Notes: a model not told the origin generated them from the sequence alone. Positions 1-7,755 are shown, counted from the first letter of the stretch. The stretch: DNA of 17,072 nucleotides from an uncultured Prevotella sp. (GCA_900553155.1 USCM01000007.1:1-17072), one strand, 5' to 3'. Numbers and translations: made by a program.

Positions 1-2
1 AC

Positions 3-251
3 TTTGTAGAGGATGGCTCGTATCTTAAGATGAAGTTCGTCAAGCTTGCCTACGACCTGCCTACCAAGTGGCTCAGCCGCATTGGCGCATCAGCCCTCTC
101 GGTATACGGTCAGTTGGAGAACGTCTTTACCATTACCGACTACTCGGGTCTTGACCCGGAACTGCCACTCGGCACATACGGAGCACGTTACGACGGAGGT
201 CCTTATCCACGTTCGCGCACATTCACTGTAGGTGTAAACCTGACGTTCTAA
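3..251 (+). CDS. susC: SusC/RagA-family TonB-dependent transporter, C-terminal fragment
   Basis: This is the last ~82 residues of an outer-membrane TonB-dependent transporter; the rest lies left of the window. The frame is open from base 3 and ends at TAA 249-251. The stretch FVEDGSYLKMKFVKLAYDLP, then a strand ending in SVYGQLENVFTITDYSGLDPE, is the usual end of the SusC barrel (the conserved 'enNlftit.YsGlDPE' region), and the protein closes with the barrel-terminating aromatic residue in VGVNLTF. SusC imports oligosaccharides across the outer membrane with the SusD lid encoded 40 bp downstream. Family assignment is secure; the substrate is inferred from the downstream genes. Confidence 0.93.
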   Translation, partial: FVEDGSYLKMKFVKLAYDLPTKWLSRIGASALSVYGQLENVFTITDYSGLDPELPLGTYGARYDGGPYPRSRTFTVGVNLTF

Positions 252-291
252 ATATCCTATTCAATAGAAAATCCAAACAATACATATAAAG

Positions 292-1959
292 ATGAAGACA
301 TATTTCAATTTCAAATATATGGCCATCGCCACAGTCTTTGCCGCATCGTCGCTCTCGCTGACATCGTGCGATGACTTCCTCGACCTTAAGCCAACCGGCA
401 CATTCACCGAGGAGCAGCTCGACGACTCTTCTATCGAGGGTCTAATGGCTTCTGCATACGCAGGTCTTGAAGCCCACTTCTTTGGCAACAACGAGTCGTT
501 TGCAGGTCCGATAACCAACTGGGTGTTTGATGTTCGTTCTGACGATGCCCTCAAGGGTGGAGGCGACATCACTATGGAGCAGTACATACACCAGCTCGAA
601 GTTTCTAACGTTACAAGCGACAACGCTGTAGCCCTTGACAAGTGGCGCAACAACTACTACGCCATATCTCGTGTGCACAAGGCTATGAATGCTATAGAGA
701 ACAGCAACATTGCCAACAAAGCTACATACCTTGGCGAGCTGAAGCTACTCCGTGCCTACTTCTACTTCGACCTTATCCGTATCTTCAAGCAGGTGCCTTA
801 CTTCACCGAGAATGAGGACCCTAACGGAAAGCGTGCCGACGAGTATACTCGCGACCAGATATTCTCGTTCATCAAGCAAGACCTTGTTGATGCCTACAGC
901 GTTCTGCCCGAGGAGCAGAGCCAGGCTGGCCGATTCAACAAGTACGTAGCTGCCGCTGTTATGGCAAAGGTTAGCGCCTTTACATCCAACTGGAGTGATG
1001 TGGAGACTTATGCCAACTATGTTATCGCTTCAAACAAGTACGACTTCTACGACAACTACGGCGATATGTCGAAGATAGAGTTCAACAACAAGAAGGAGTC
1101 GGTTATGGCAGTGCAGTTCTCTACCGCCAACAACAATGCCCACATCAACTGGTCTAACCTCCTCAACACAACCTATTCGGAGGGAGCCTTGTTCGGCACC
1201 GGCGACGACTTCTTCCTCGGAAGTCAGAATCTCGTTGACGCTTTCGCCACAGACAATAACGGCTTGCCTTATCTCGACGGCTCCGACCACTACGTCAAGA
1301 CAACCGAGAACGGCGACGGCAACTACGACGGCAATGTAGACCCGCGTCTCGACTTCACCGTAGGACGCTTGGGTATGCCGTTCCGCGGACACACATACAA
1401 CAAGAAGTGGTGCCGCGCTTACGATATCTACGGCGAGTACTCGGGCAAGAAGGGGCTTATCGACCCGTCTTCGCCAGACATGGTACAGGGATTCCCTTGG
1501 GGAGCATCTGCCCTCAACTACTGCATCATTCGCTACTCCGACATTGTTCTTCTCAAGGCGGAGGCGCTTATCGAGCAGAACAAGCAGCTCGACGAGGCTC
1601 GCACCCTTATCAACGACGTGCGCAAGAAGGCGCAGCGCTCTATCGACGGCAACTATACACCGCAGGATCTCGACCCCTTCAATGCCAACTACAACGTAGG
1701 TCTCTATCCTTCAGAAGGCTGGACACAGGAGTACGCACGCAAGGCTGTGCGTATGGAGCGCCGTCTGGAGCTTGCTATGGAGGGCAACCGCTGGTTCGAC
1801 CTTTTGCGCTGGAACACAGCCGTGTCTACTGTCAATGCATATATGCAGAGCGAGAAGAGATACCACACCTATTATGCAGGCAACTCAATCTCTGAGGACG
1901 AGCTTTATTTCCCAGTGCCTTACGAGGAGGTCAACAATTCAAATGGTCTTTACAAATAA
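292..1959 (+). CDS. susD: SusD/RagB-family surface glycan-binding lipoprotein
   Basis: A 555-aa outer-membrane lipoprotein that forms the hinged lid over SusC and binds the glycan. The N-terminal signal ends in a lipobox (LTSC, Cys26) followed by DD, fitting an acidic surface-export signal of Bacteroidota lipoproteins. Family hallmarks are the 'LKLLRAYFYFDLIRIF' TPR helix (about residues 150-165), 'IIRYSDIVLLKAEALIEQ' in the second half, and the diagnostic 'ERRLELAMEGNRWFDLLRW' (about 489-507). The C-terminus FPVPYEEV..N..GLY is typical. Length is normal for the family. It lies 40 bp after susC and 14 bp before the next lipoprotein gene, so the three are one transcript. Role in levan/fructan capture is inferred from the neighbours. 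Confidence 0.96.
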   Translation: MKTYFNFKYMAIATVFAASSLSLTSCDDFLDLKPTGTFTEEQLDDSSIEGLMASAYAGLEAHFFGNNESFAGPITNWVFDVRSDDALKGGGDITMEQYIHQLEVSNVTSDNAVALDKWRNNYYAISRVHKAMNAIENSNIANKATYLGELKLLRAYFYFDLIRIFKQVPYFTENEDPNGKRADEYTRDQIFSFIKQDLVDAYSVLPEEQSQAGRFNKYVAAAVMAKVSAFTSNWSDVETYANYVIASNKYDFYDNYGDMSKIEFNNKKESVMAVQFSTANNNAHINWSNLLNTTYSEGALFGTGDDFFLGSQNLVDAFATDNNGLPYLDGSDHYVKTTENGDGNYDGNVDPRLDFTVGRLGMPFRGHTYNKKWCRAYDIYGEYSGKKGLIDPSSPDMVQGFPWGASALNYCIIRYSDIVLLKAEALIEQNKQLDEARTLINDVRKKAQRSIDGNYTPQDLDPFNANYNVGLYPSEGWTQEYARKAVRMERRLELAMEGNRWFDLLRWNTAVSTVNAYMQSEKRYHTYYAGNSISEDELYFPVPYEEVNNSNGLYK

Positions 1960-1973
1960 ACAAAGAATGTAAT

Positions 1974-3170
1974 ATGAAAAAGCATATATATAGCATATTA
2001 GTGGCTGCCTTTGCAGCGTTTGCACTCGGCTCTTGCTCGGATGTAGACATACCGGCAGCTGTACAGTCGGCTAAAGTAAGCAATCTTGCCGCCACAGTAG
2101 ATGGCCGCGCCATAACCCTCAACTGGACCTTGCCTTCTGCCGAAGGTATCAAGGGTGTAAACATCTACCGCAACAACGACCTCATTGCCGAGCTTGGAGC
2201 GGTTGCCACCTATACCGCAAAGAAGCAGCCGTCCAACCAAGACCTTCTCTACACCGTGAAGATAGTATACGAGAATGGCAATGTCTCTGAGGGCGAATCG
2301 TTCAAGGTAGATGCTCTGCCTGGCTCAAAGGTGGCAATGCTGCTGCCGTCTAACAACGACTCCGATCTCGACGACGACGAGCTTGCTGCCAAGAACTGGT
2401 TTGTACAGACCTATGGCGACAACGGCAAGGTGTTTACACCTGCCACACTCACATCGCTCAATCCCTCGCAGTATGCAGCTCTCTGGATTCAGATAGACCG
2501 CGTAGGACTGGAGATGGGGCCCGACAAGCTGCCTGCCGACATCATCGCAAGCGGCATTATCAGCAACCTCACCACCTATCTTAAGGCTGGTGGCAACGTG
2601 TTCCTCACCAAGCACGCTACCCAGCTTGTATCATCTTTAGGCCGCATAGCCGAGCAATACGGTCCGCACTTGTTTGGTTCTGGCGAGGGTGGCGAAGGTA
2701 CAGACATCTGGACAACCAATGCTGTTATAGGTTCCAACTGCGATCCTAAGTACGACCACCGCTCACACGCTGCCTTTGCAGGTCTTGAGGTGTTGCCTGC
2801 CAACGACCCCGTCGATAGGTACGACCACGAGTCGTTCCCACTTGAGGGTCCTGGTTTCCGCGAAGACCACAACTGTATGTGGGACCTCAATAGCTACGGC
2901 TTCACCCCTGCTGATGGTCTGAACGTTGTCGACGCTTTCGAGAAAAAGACATCTTCAGTGGTTCTCGCTACTTGGGGACACGTTACCGACTACTGCTGCG
3001 GTGGCATCATCGAGTTCTTGCCTACCAACGACATCAAGGGACGTATGATATGTATTGGTCTTAGCTCATACGAGTTCAAACAGAACTCAGGCACCAACCA
3101 GTATCAGCAGAATACCGAAAAGCTTACAAAGAACTGCATCGACTATCTCGCTGCCGAGTCTGAATTCTAA
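1974..3170 (+). CDS. Surface glycan-binding lipoprotein with FN3-like and DUF4960-like domains (BT1761-type)
   Basis: A 398-aa lipoprotein: signal peptide with lipobox LGSC (Cys21) followed by SDVD. Residues about 33-110 look like an Ig/FN3-type domain (ITLNWTLPS, GVNIYRNND, YTVKIVYENGNVSEG). From about residue 117 to the end is a domain starting KVAMLLPSNND that I recognise as DUF4960-like; it includes 'GGNVFLTKHATQ' and 'WGHVTDYCCGGIIEFLP'. This architecture and position (directly after susD) match the surface glycan-binding protein of the B. thetaiotaomicron levan locus (BT1761). It probably sits on the cell surface with SusCD and helps hold fructan. Identification is from memory of the family; substrate is inferred. 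A profile search for DUF4960 would settle it. Confidence 0.8.
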   Translation: MKKHIYSILVAAFAAFALGSCSDVDIPAAVQSAKVSNLAATVDGRAITLNWTLPSAEGIKGVNIYRNNDLIAELGAVATYTAKKQPSNQDLLYTVKIVYENGNVSEGESFKVDALPGSKVAMLLPSNNDSDLDDDELAAKNWFVQTYGDNGKVFTPATLTSLNPSQYAALWIQIDRVGLEMGPDKLPADIIASGIISNLTTYLKAGGNVFLTKHATQLVSSLGRIAEQYGPHLFGSGEGGEGTDIWTTNAVIGSNCDPKYDHRSHAAFAGLEVLPANDPVDRYDHESFPLEGPGFREDHNCMWDLNSYGFTPADGLNVVDAFEKKTSSVVLATWGHVTDYCCGGIIEFLPTNDIKGRMICIGLSSYEFKQNSGTNQYQQNTEKLTKNCIDYLAAESEF

Positions 3171-3201
3171 AACATAACCCAATTTCAATATTCTTGATAC
3201 A

Positions 3202-3255
3202 ACAAAGGAAGGTTCTCCACGTTAATATATTATAAGGTGGTTAGCCTTCCTTTGT
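3202..3255 (+). promoter_or_regulatory. Long hairpin between the binding-protein gene and the GH32 gene
   Basis: The 107-bp gap between the genes contains an 11-bp perfect inverted repeat: ACAAAGGAAGG at 3202-3212 and CCTTCCTTTGT at 3245-3255. The stem continues inward with a G-U and a U-A pair, a 2x2 internal loop, and CCAC/GTGG (3217-3220 with 3237-3240), leaving a 16-nt AT-rich loop. No clear U-tract follows (TGTTTA), so it is a weak candidate for full termination. It may act as an attenuator, an RNA-processing or mRNA-stabilising stem in the GH32 leader, setting the ratio of transporter to enzyme. The structure is seen; the role is inference. Confidence 0.6.
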
Positions 3256-3277
3256 GTTTAACATCAAATAGTATATT

Positions 3278-5743
3278 ATGAACAAAGCATTATCATTACT
3301 CTCCACTCTTGCCTTTGCCGTTCCTCTTGGCGTCAATGCGCAGATTGTGAATATACATATGCAACCCTCTGCCAACGGCGCTTTGGAAGAGACAGTTTCG
3401 GGCAAGTCGCTTGCCATCAACACCGCCCTTGCTCCCTACACCGTTGCCGGTGCCAAGGGCGAGGCTTGGCGTCTGGACGGCTACTCGTCGTATGCCAAGG
3501 GCGATGTCGACCTCTCCATGCTCGACGGCAAGAGCCAACTAACCTTCTCGCTATGGGTGGCCCCCGAGACTTATCCTATGATGCGCCTCGACGAGAATGG
3601 CGAGTGGTTCTCAACAATGGCAGGTTCAATGCGCATCAACGACAACAACCAGTGTGACAAGACCACCGGCAAGGGTTTCTCCTTCCAGATTGGGTCGAGA
3701 GGAACCTATATGTTCACTTGCTTCAGCAATGGCTTCCAGCTTACAGCCAAGGCGTCGCAGAAGCTCAACCGCTACGAGTGGAACCACCTCGTGGCTGTGT
3801 TCGACGGCACCAAGAAGACCGTGAAGCTATACAACAACGGCACAGAGGTGGCGTCTGCCAAGTGCGGCAACACCTTTACGTCTACTTCCAACGAGATGTT
3901 TATAGGCAAGTCGTACACCGATGTCAAGGCAGACAAGTGCAACCTCAACACCTTCAACGGTCTAATTGACGACCTCGCCATATACGATGGCGTTCGCGAC
4001 GACATCGTTAGCGCGTCTCCTGAGCATCCTGCTGTGCTTACCTATACGCCCGAACGCTACGCTGCCGACATCTGCCGCCCAGCGTTCCATGGTATGCCTA
4101 CAGCCAACTGGACCAACGAGACACACGGAGCTGTCTACTACAACGGCAAGTACCACCTCTTCTTCCAAAAGAATCCCAACGGTCTGTACCTCTCGCACAT
4201 GCACTGGGGACATCTTGTAAGCGACAACCTATACCAGTGGGAGGAGCTGCCCACAGCCATAAGCCCGGGCGATGACGTTACATGGTACGACCAGAAGGGC
4301 TGCTGGTCGGGCTGCGTATATATGGACGATGTGCTTACAGGCGGCAAGCCCAACATCTTCTATACCGGTGTCGACTATGCACGTGCTATGATATCGCAGG
4401 CAGTACCAGCCGACGACGAGCTTCTTAGATGGAATAAGGTTGAGGCTAACCCGGTGGTAAATGGGCGTCCCGACGGATTGAGCGACGACTTCCGCGATTG
4501 CTTCGTCTTCCAGAACAATGGCAACCACTATATGATTGTAGGCTCGTCGAAGAGTGGGGTAGGCTGCGCAACGCTGCACAGATACGACAGTGCCACCAAG
4601 AAATGGTCTAACGATGGCTCGCTCTTCTTCAAAGGACAAACCGCCGACCGCGACGGCAACTTCTGGGAGATGCCCAATGTTACACAGTTTGGCGACAAGT
4701 GGCTCTTTACATGCACCCCATTGTCTACCTCTAAAGGTGTGCGCACGCTTTATTGGGTAGGCACTATCAATGCCGACGGCACATTCAAGCCCGACAATAT
4801 AGCACCAAAGACGGTTGAGTTGGACGGCTTCTCAAAGGACGGATATGGCATGCTCTCGCCCACAATATTCAGCAAGGACGGCAAGACGCTTATGCTTGGC
4901 ATCGTTCCCGACAAGCTGCCTATGGCAGAAACCTATCGCCTTGGTTATGCCCATGCCTATAGCTTGCCACGTGAGATAAGCCTTGCTGCCGATGGCTCGC
5001 TTGTACAAAAGCCGTTTGACGGACTTGCCGAGATGCGTACCGACAAGCAGTTGCGCCGTACCGGCTTCACCCTTAACGGCAGCCTTGACCTCTCGCCCGT
5101 AGAGGGACGCAGCTTGGAGCTTGACGGCGAGTTTGTAGTAGGCAACAACAACTTTGGCTTTACCGTTCTCGGCACCGACGACAAGCACGTCACCATTACC
5201 TATTCGCCCTCAACCAACACCGTGCGCCTGGATATGCAAGGCTACGACCGCATTGTGCAGGACGCCGCCTTTGGCGGTATTTATGAGAGCGAGTTGCCGC
5301 AGAAGCTGTCAGCTGGACAGACGGCGCGCCTCAAGGTATATGTCGACCATTCGTTTATCGACCTCTTTGTCAACGACATGTATGCCGCTTCGGTGCGCAT
5401 ATTCCCAACAAACGCTTCAGGTATAAAGGCCACGGCGTTTGCTACGGGCGATGTGGAGGTAAAGAAGCTTGACGCTTATGTGCTTGAGGCGGGTCAGGCT
5501 ACAGGTGTTAAGTCGTTAGATGTTTCGGCGTGTAAGGTTAGTGGCGGCAAGCAAGGCATAAGCTACGACACCTGCGGCAGAAGCATGAGTGTCGCCGTAT
5601 ACGATATGGCAGGCAGATGTATTAAGTCGTTGTCGGCGGTCAATGGCAAGGGTATTATAAGTGTTGGTGCAAGCGGACTCTATGTAGTCCGCCTTGCTGA
5701 CACCTCTACAGGTGCTACACAGGTGTTCAAGACGATATGTTGA
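3278..5743 (+). CDS. Glycoside hydrolase family 32 enzyme (putative levanase/fructanase) with LamG-like domain and T9SS-like C-terminal domain
   Basis: An 821-aa secreted protein. Signal peptide about 1-21 (GVNA|Q, no lipobox); ConA/LamG-like domain about 45-240 (WRLDGYSSYAKG, LTFSLWVAPE, WNHLVAVFDG, GLIDDLAIYDG); GH32 five-bladed propeller about 265-590; GH32 C-terminal beta-sandwich about 590-735 (LKVYVDHSFIDLFVND); and a final ~55-residue domain (VAVYDMAGR..GLYVVRL) like a type A T9SS sorting domain. GH32 motifs: RD (Arg406-Asp407 in DDFRDC) as transition-state stabiliser, WEMP (Glu464) as acid/base, WSG (343-345), FYTG (361-364). The nucleophile motif WMNDPNG appears as WTNETHG, placing Glu281 where Asp is normal. 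It probably cleaves levan or another fructan at the cell surface; activity is uncertain because of that substitution. The gene ends in an overlapping terminator. Confidence 0.9.
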   Translation: MNKALSLLSTLAFAVPLGVNAQIVNIHMQPSANGALEETVSGKSLAINTALAPYTVAGAKGEAWRLDGYSSYAKGDVDLSMLDGKSQLTFSLWVAPETYPMMRLDENGEWFSTMAGSMRINDNNQCDKTTGKGFSFQIGSRGTYMFTCFSNGFQLTAKASQKLNRYEWNHLVAVFDGTKKTVKLYNNGTEVASAKCGNTFTSTSNEMFIGKSYTDVKADKCNLNTFNGLIDDLAIYDGVRDDIVSASPEHPAVLTYTPERYAADICRPAFHGMPTANWTNETHGAVYYNGKYHLFFQKNPNGLYLSHMHWGHLVSDNLYQWEELPTAISPGDDVTWYDQKGCWSGCVYMDDVLTGGKPNIFYTGVDYARAMISQAVPADDELLRWNKVEANPVVNGRPDGLSDDFRDCFVFQNNGNHYMIVGSSKSGVGCATLHRYDSATKKWSNDGSLFFKGQTADRDGNFWEMPNVTQFGDKWLFTCTPLSTSKGVRTLYWVGTINADGTFKPDNIAPKTVELDGFSKDGYGMLSPTIFSKDGKTLMLGIVPDKLPMAETYRLGYAHAYSLPREISLAADGSLVQKPFDGLAEMRTDKQLRRTGFTLNGSLDLSPVEGRSLELDGEFVVGNNNFGFTVLGTDDKHVTITYSPSTNTVRLDMQGYDRIVQDAAFGGIYESELPQKLSAGQTARLKVYVDHSFIDLFVNDMYAASVRIFPTNASGIKATAFATGDVEVKKLDAYVLEAGQATGVKSLDVSACKVSGGKQGISYDTCGRSMSVAVYDMAGRCIKSLSAVNGKGIISVGASGLYVVRLADTSTGATQVFKTIC

Positions 5744-5756
5744 GCACCTGTGTTTT
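5717..5756 (+). terminator. Intrinsic terminator overlapping the GH32 stop codon
   Basis: A 14-bp stem pairs 5717-5730 with 5740-5753 (core ACACAGGTG / CACCTGTGT, then one G-U and four more pairs) around a 9-nt loop, followed by TTTT at 5753-5756. The TGA stop (5741-5743) lies in the right arm. Position and orientation fit termination of the PUL transcript. Confidence 0.65.
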
Positions 5757-5776
5757 GGCATATATAGGTGGTATAT

Positions 5777-5810
5777 AAAAAACAACCACGCTGCATCTAC
5801 TGCGGCGTGG
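5777..5810 (-). terminator. Intrinsic terminator of the leftward intergenic transcript
   Basis: Stem 5786-5795 (CCACGCTGCA) pairs with 5801-5810 (TGCGGCGTGG): ten pairs with one G-U, loop TCTAC. Read on the minus strand it is followed by TTGTTTTTT at 5785-5777. On the plus strand no T-run follows, so it points leftward. It sits 20 bp beyond the PUL terminator. Confidence 0.65.
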
Positions 5811-5980
5811 CTATCAATTAATAGTAAAGTGATGACTATCAGTTTTTATTCTTTGAGAAGGTATTATTAGGTGATTGTTTAAAGGTATTTTCACCGCTCT
5901 TGAATTACACAAATCCTTCGAGCGAATAGTTGTGTCTTAATGGTCTCAGTAGGTCGTTATGAAATGATGATAACTTTTAC
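5777..5980 (-). ncRNA. Candidate small RNA transcribed leftward between the PUL and mlaF
   Basis: No protein gene is visible here, but the minus strand has a complete-looking transcription unit: a promoter (TTTG at 6017-6014, 20-nt spacer, TATCTTTG at 5993-5986), about 200 nt of sequence, and a GC-rich terminator hairpin (5810-5786) followed on the minus strand by TTGTTTTTT (5785-5777). The RNA would contain a 5' hairpin (GTTAT/ATAAC pair near the start) and a stem ACACAA/TTGTGT (plus-strand 5907-5912 with 5930-5935). I do not recognise it as tRNA, tmRNA, RNase P or SRP RNA. The start is estimated from the -7 box. Existence is an inference from promoter plus terminator; function is unknown. 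Confidence 0.45.
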
Positions 5981-5985
5981 GACTG

Positions 5986-6017
5986 CAAAGATAGTTCTAT
6001 TTTGAATGATACACAAA
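5986..6017 (-). promoter_or_regulatory. Bacteroidota-type promoter, leftward
   Basis: On the minus strand: -33 box TTTG (6017-6014), 20-nt spacer, -7 box TATCTTTG (5993-5986), an exact fit to the TTTG / TAnnTTTG primary-sigma consensus of Bacteroidota. The spacer length equals that of the lptB promoter in this window. Start expected near 5980. No protein gene lies downstream on that strand before the terminator at 5810-5777. Confidence 0.6.
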
Positions 6018-6079
6018 CTTTTGGGCGGAAAAGTTCAAAAAAAGTTGATTTTAACATTTATATTCAAGTTATATAGCCA

Positions 6080-6115
6080 AAAATGGCGCCCAAACTGTCG
6101 TTTGAGCGCCATTTT
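6080..6115. terminator. Bidirectional terminator between the leftward RNA unit and mlaF
   Basis: A 16-bp stem with one C-A mismatch pairs 6080-6095 with 6100-6115 around the tetraloop TGTC; the core is ATGGCGC/GCGCCAT. The stem is bounded by A and T runs, giving a T-rich tail in both directions (TTTTAAGTATTTTTT rightward; TTTTTGG leftward). It lies about 90 bp beyond the mlaF stop, so it most likely ends the mlaEF transcript. Confidence 0.7.
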
Positions 6116-6205
6116 AAGTATTTTTTGACTGATGTCAATCTTGTGCCTGTTGTTTTTTGATTTGCATCAAAACACGTTTTTTATTTATTAACAGTTGAGC
6201 CTTTC

Positions 6206-6970
6206 CTACTTGCGGTTCATCTCCACCTGCTTAACCTTCTTGAACAGTTCGGATGCAAACACCAGGTCGTTGAGCTTCTCGTTGGTGGCTCCCATAACAT
6301 CGTCCTTTGTTCCTTGCCACTCTTTATGGCCCTTGTATATAAAGATGATGTTCTCGCCGATGCCCAATACCGAGTTCATATCGTGCGTGTTTATGATTGT
6401 CGTTATGCCGAAGTCCTTGGTTATGGACGACAGCAGCTCGTCGATAACGAGCGAAGTATGCGGGTCCAGACCCGAGTTAGGCTCGTCGCAGAAGAGGTAC
6501 TTGGGGTTGAGCACGATGGCACGTGCTATAGCCACACGCTTCTGCATACCGCCCGACAGCTCGCCCGGAAACTTGCTCTGGGCGTCGATAAGGTTCACGC
6601 GGTCGAGGCACTCTTGTGCCCGGCGCACACGGTCGCGGTAGTTCATGGTAGAGAACATATCGAGCGGGAACATAACGTTCTCAAGCACCGAGAGCGAGTC
6701 GAAGAGTGCGGCGCTTTGGAAAATCATACCCATTTCGCGTCGCATAAACACCTTCTCCTTCTTCGACATAGCCACAAAGTTGCGTCCGTCGTACAGCACG
6801 TCGCCGCTTGTAGGTGTAAGCAGTCCCACGAGGTTCTTCATAAGCACCGTCTTGCCCGAACCGCTCTGTCCGATGATGAGGTTGGTCTTGCCGTCCTCAA
6901 ACACGGCGTTTATATCCTTGAGCACTTCCTTGTCGCCGAACGACTTATAGAGATGTTTTACTTCTATCAT
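6206..6970 (-). CDS. mlaF: MlaF-like ABC transporter ATP-binding protein
   Basis: A 254-aa cytoplasmic ATPase that powers inter-membrane phospholipid transport with MlaE. Walker A GQSGSGKT (34-41), Q-loop Gln85 (MIFQSAALFDSLSV), signature LSGGMQKR (138-145), Walker B YLFCDE (158-163) followed by PNSGLDP, H-loop His196 (INTHDM). The signature LSGGM and the PNSGLDP loop favour the Mla/Ttg2/MKL group over other ABC families. Its ATG is 10 bp after the mlaE stop, so the two are one operon. No MCE-domain (MlaD) gene follows; a terminator lies about 90 bp downstream. Confidence 0.9.
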   Translation of the reverse strand: MIEVKHLYKSFGDKEVLKDINAVFEDGKTNLIIGQSGSGKTVLMKNLVGLLTPTSGDVLYDGRNFVAMSKKEKVFMRREMGMIFQSAALFDSLSVLENVMFPLDMFSTMNYRDRVRRAQECLDRVNLIDAQSKFPGELSGGMQKRVAIARAIVLNPKYLFCDEPNSGLDPHTSLVIDELLSSITKDFGITTIINTHDMNSVLGIGENIIFIYKGHKEWQGTKDDVMGATNEKLNDLVFASELFKKVKQVEMNRK

Positions 6971-6980
6971 AGTTGTTTCT

Positions 6981-7727
6981 TTAACTTAGTAATTGTGTGA
7001 GGAACACGTCGGAGAACAATATCAGCACGCTCGACGACACAACGGCATCGGTACTTGCCTTGCCCACCTCCACCGAGCCGCCCTCGACGGTGTAGCCGAA
7101 GAAGCTCGACACGCTCGAGATGATGAAGGCAAACACAAGGCTCTTTATTATACTCATCCACATAAACCACGAGTTGAAGGAGTGTTGCAGTCCGAGCGTC
7201 AGGTCTTCGGGCGACAGGATGTGTCCTATATACGCCGTGCCGTAGGCTCCGAGGATGCCGGTGGTAGACGAGAAGATAACGAGGAATGGCATGATGGTAA
7301 CCAGTCCAAGTATCTTGGGCAGTATAAGATAGTTGGCAGAGTTTACGCCCATAATGTCAAGGGCGTCTATCTGCTGCGTCACACGCATGGTGCCAAGCTC
7401 GGAGGCAATGTTGGAGCCTACCTTTCCGGCAAGAATCAAGCACATGATACTTGACGAGAACTCCAGCAGCAAAATCTCTCGTGTGGTGTAACCCGACACC
7501 CAGCGCGGCATCCACGGACTCTGGATGTTGAGCTTCATCTGTATACATATCACCGCACCGATGAAGAACGAGATAAGCAGCACAATGCCGATAGAGTCGA
7601 CACCCAATGCCGACATCTCCTTGACATATTGCTTGAGGAACATGCGCATACGCTCGGGGCGAGCGAAGGAGCGTCCCATAAGTATGAGATAGCGTCCTAA
7701 AGTGTTTAAGTATTTAAATATCAACAT
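6981..7727 (-). CDS. mlaE: MlaE-like phospholipid ABC transporter permease
   Basis: A 248-aa inner-membrane permease of the MlaE/YrbE family. It has an amphipathic N-terminal helix, several hydrophobic segments (about 44-62, 85-100, 140-165, 190-215, 230-246), and the family motif at about 101-127: GKVGSNIASELGTMRVTQQI, then DALDIMGV, with the conserved Glu110. It would pair as a dimer with two MlaF subunits to move phospholipid between inner membrane and periplasm. It is first in its operon, divergent from lptB across about 140 bp. Family call is firm; direction of lipid transport cannot be told from sequence. Confidence 0.93.
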   Translation of the reverse strand: MLIFKYLNTLGRYLILMGRSFARPERMRMFLKQYVKEMSALGVDSIGIVLLISFFIGAVICIQMKLNIQSPWMPRWVSGYTTREILLLEFSSSIMCLILAGKVGSNIASELGTMRVTQQIDALDIMGVNSANYLILPKILGLVTIMPFLVIFSSTTGILGAYGTAYIGHILSPEDLTLGLQHSFNSWFMWMSIIKSLVFAFIISSVSSFFGYTVEGGSVEVGKASTDAVVSSSVLILFSDVFLTQLLS

Positions 7728-7755
7728 AATCGTGTTGTTGTTTTGTTTGCTTTTG

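Noticed and set aside
6155..6172. TTTTGAT/ATCAAAA hairpin followed by a T-run
   Set aside because: The 7-bp stem is nearly all A-T and points to the right into the mlaF 3' end, where no plus-strand gene needs a terminator.
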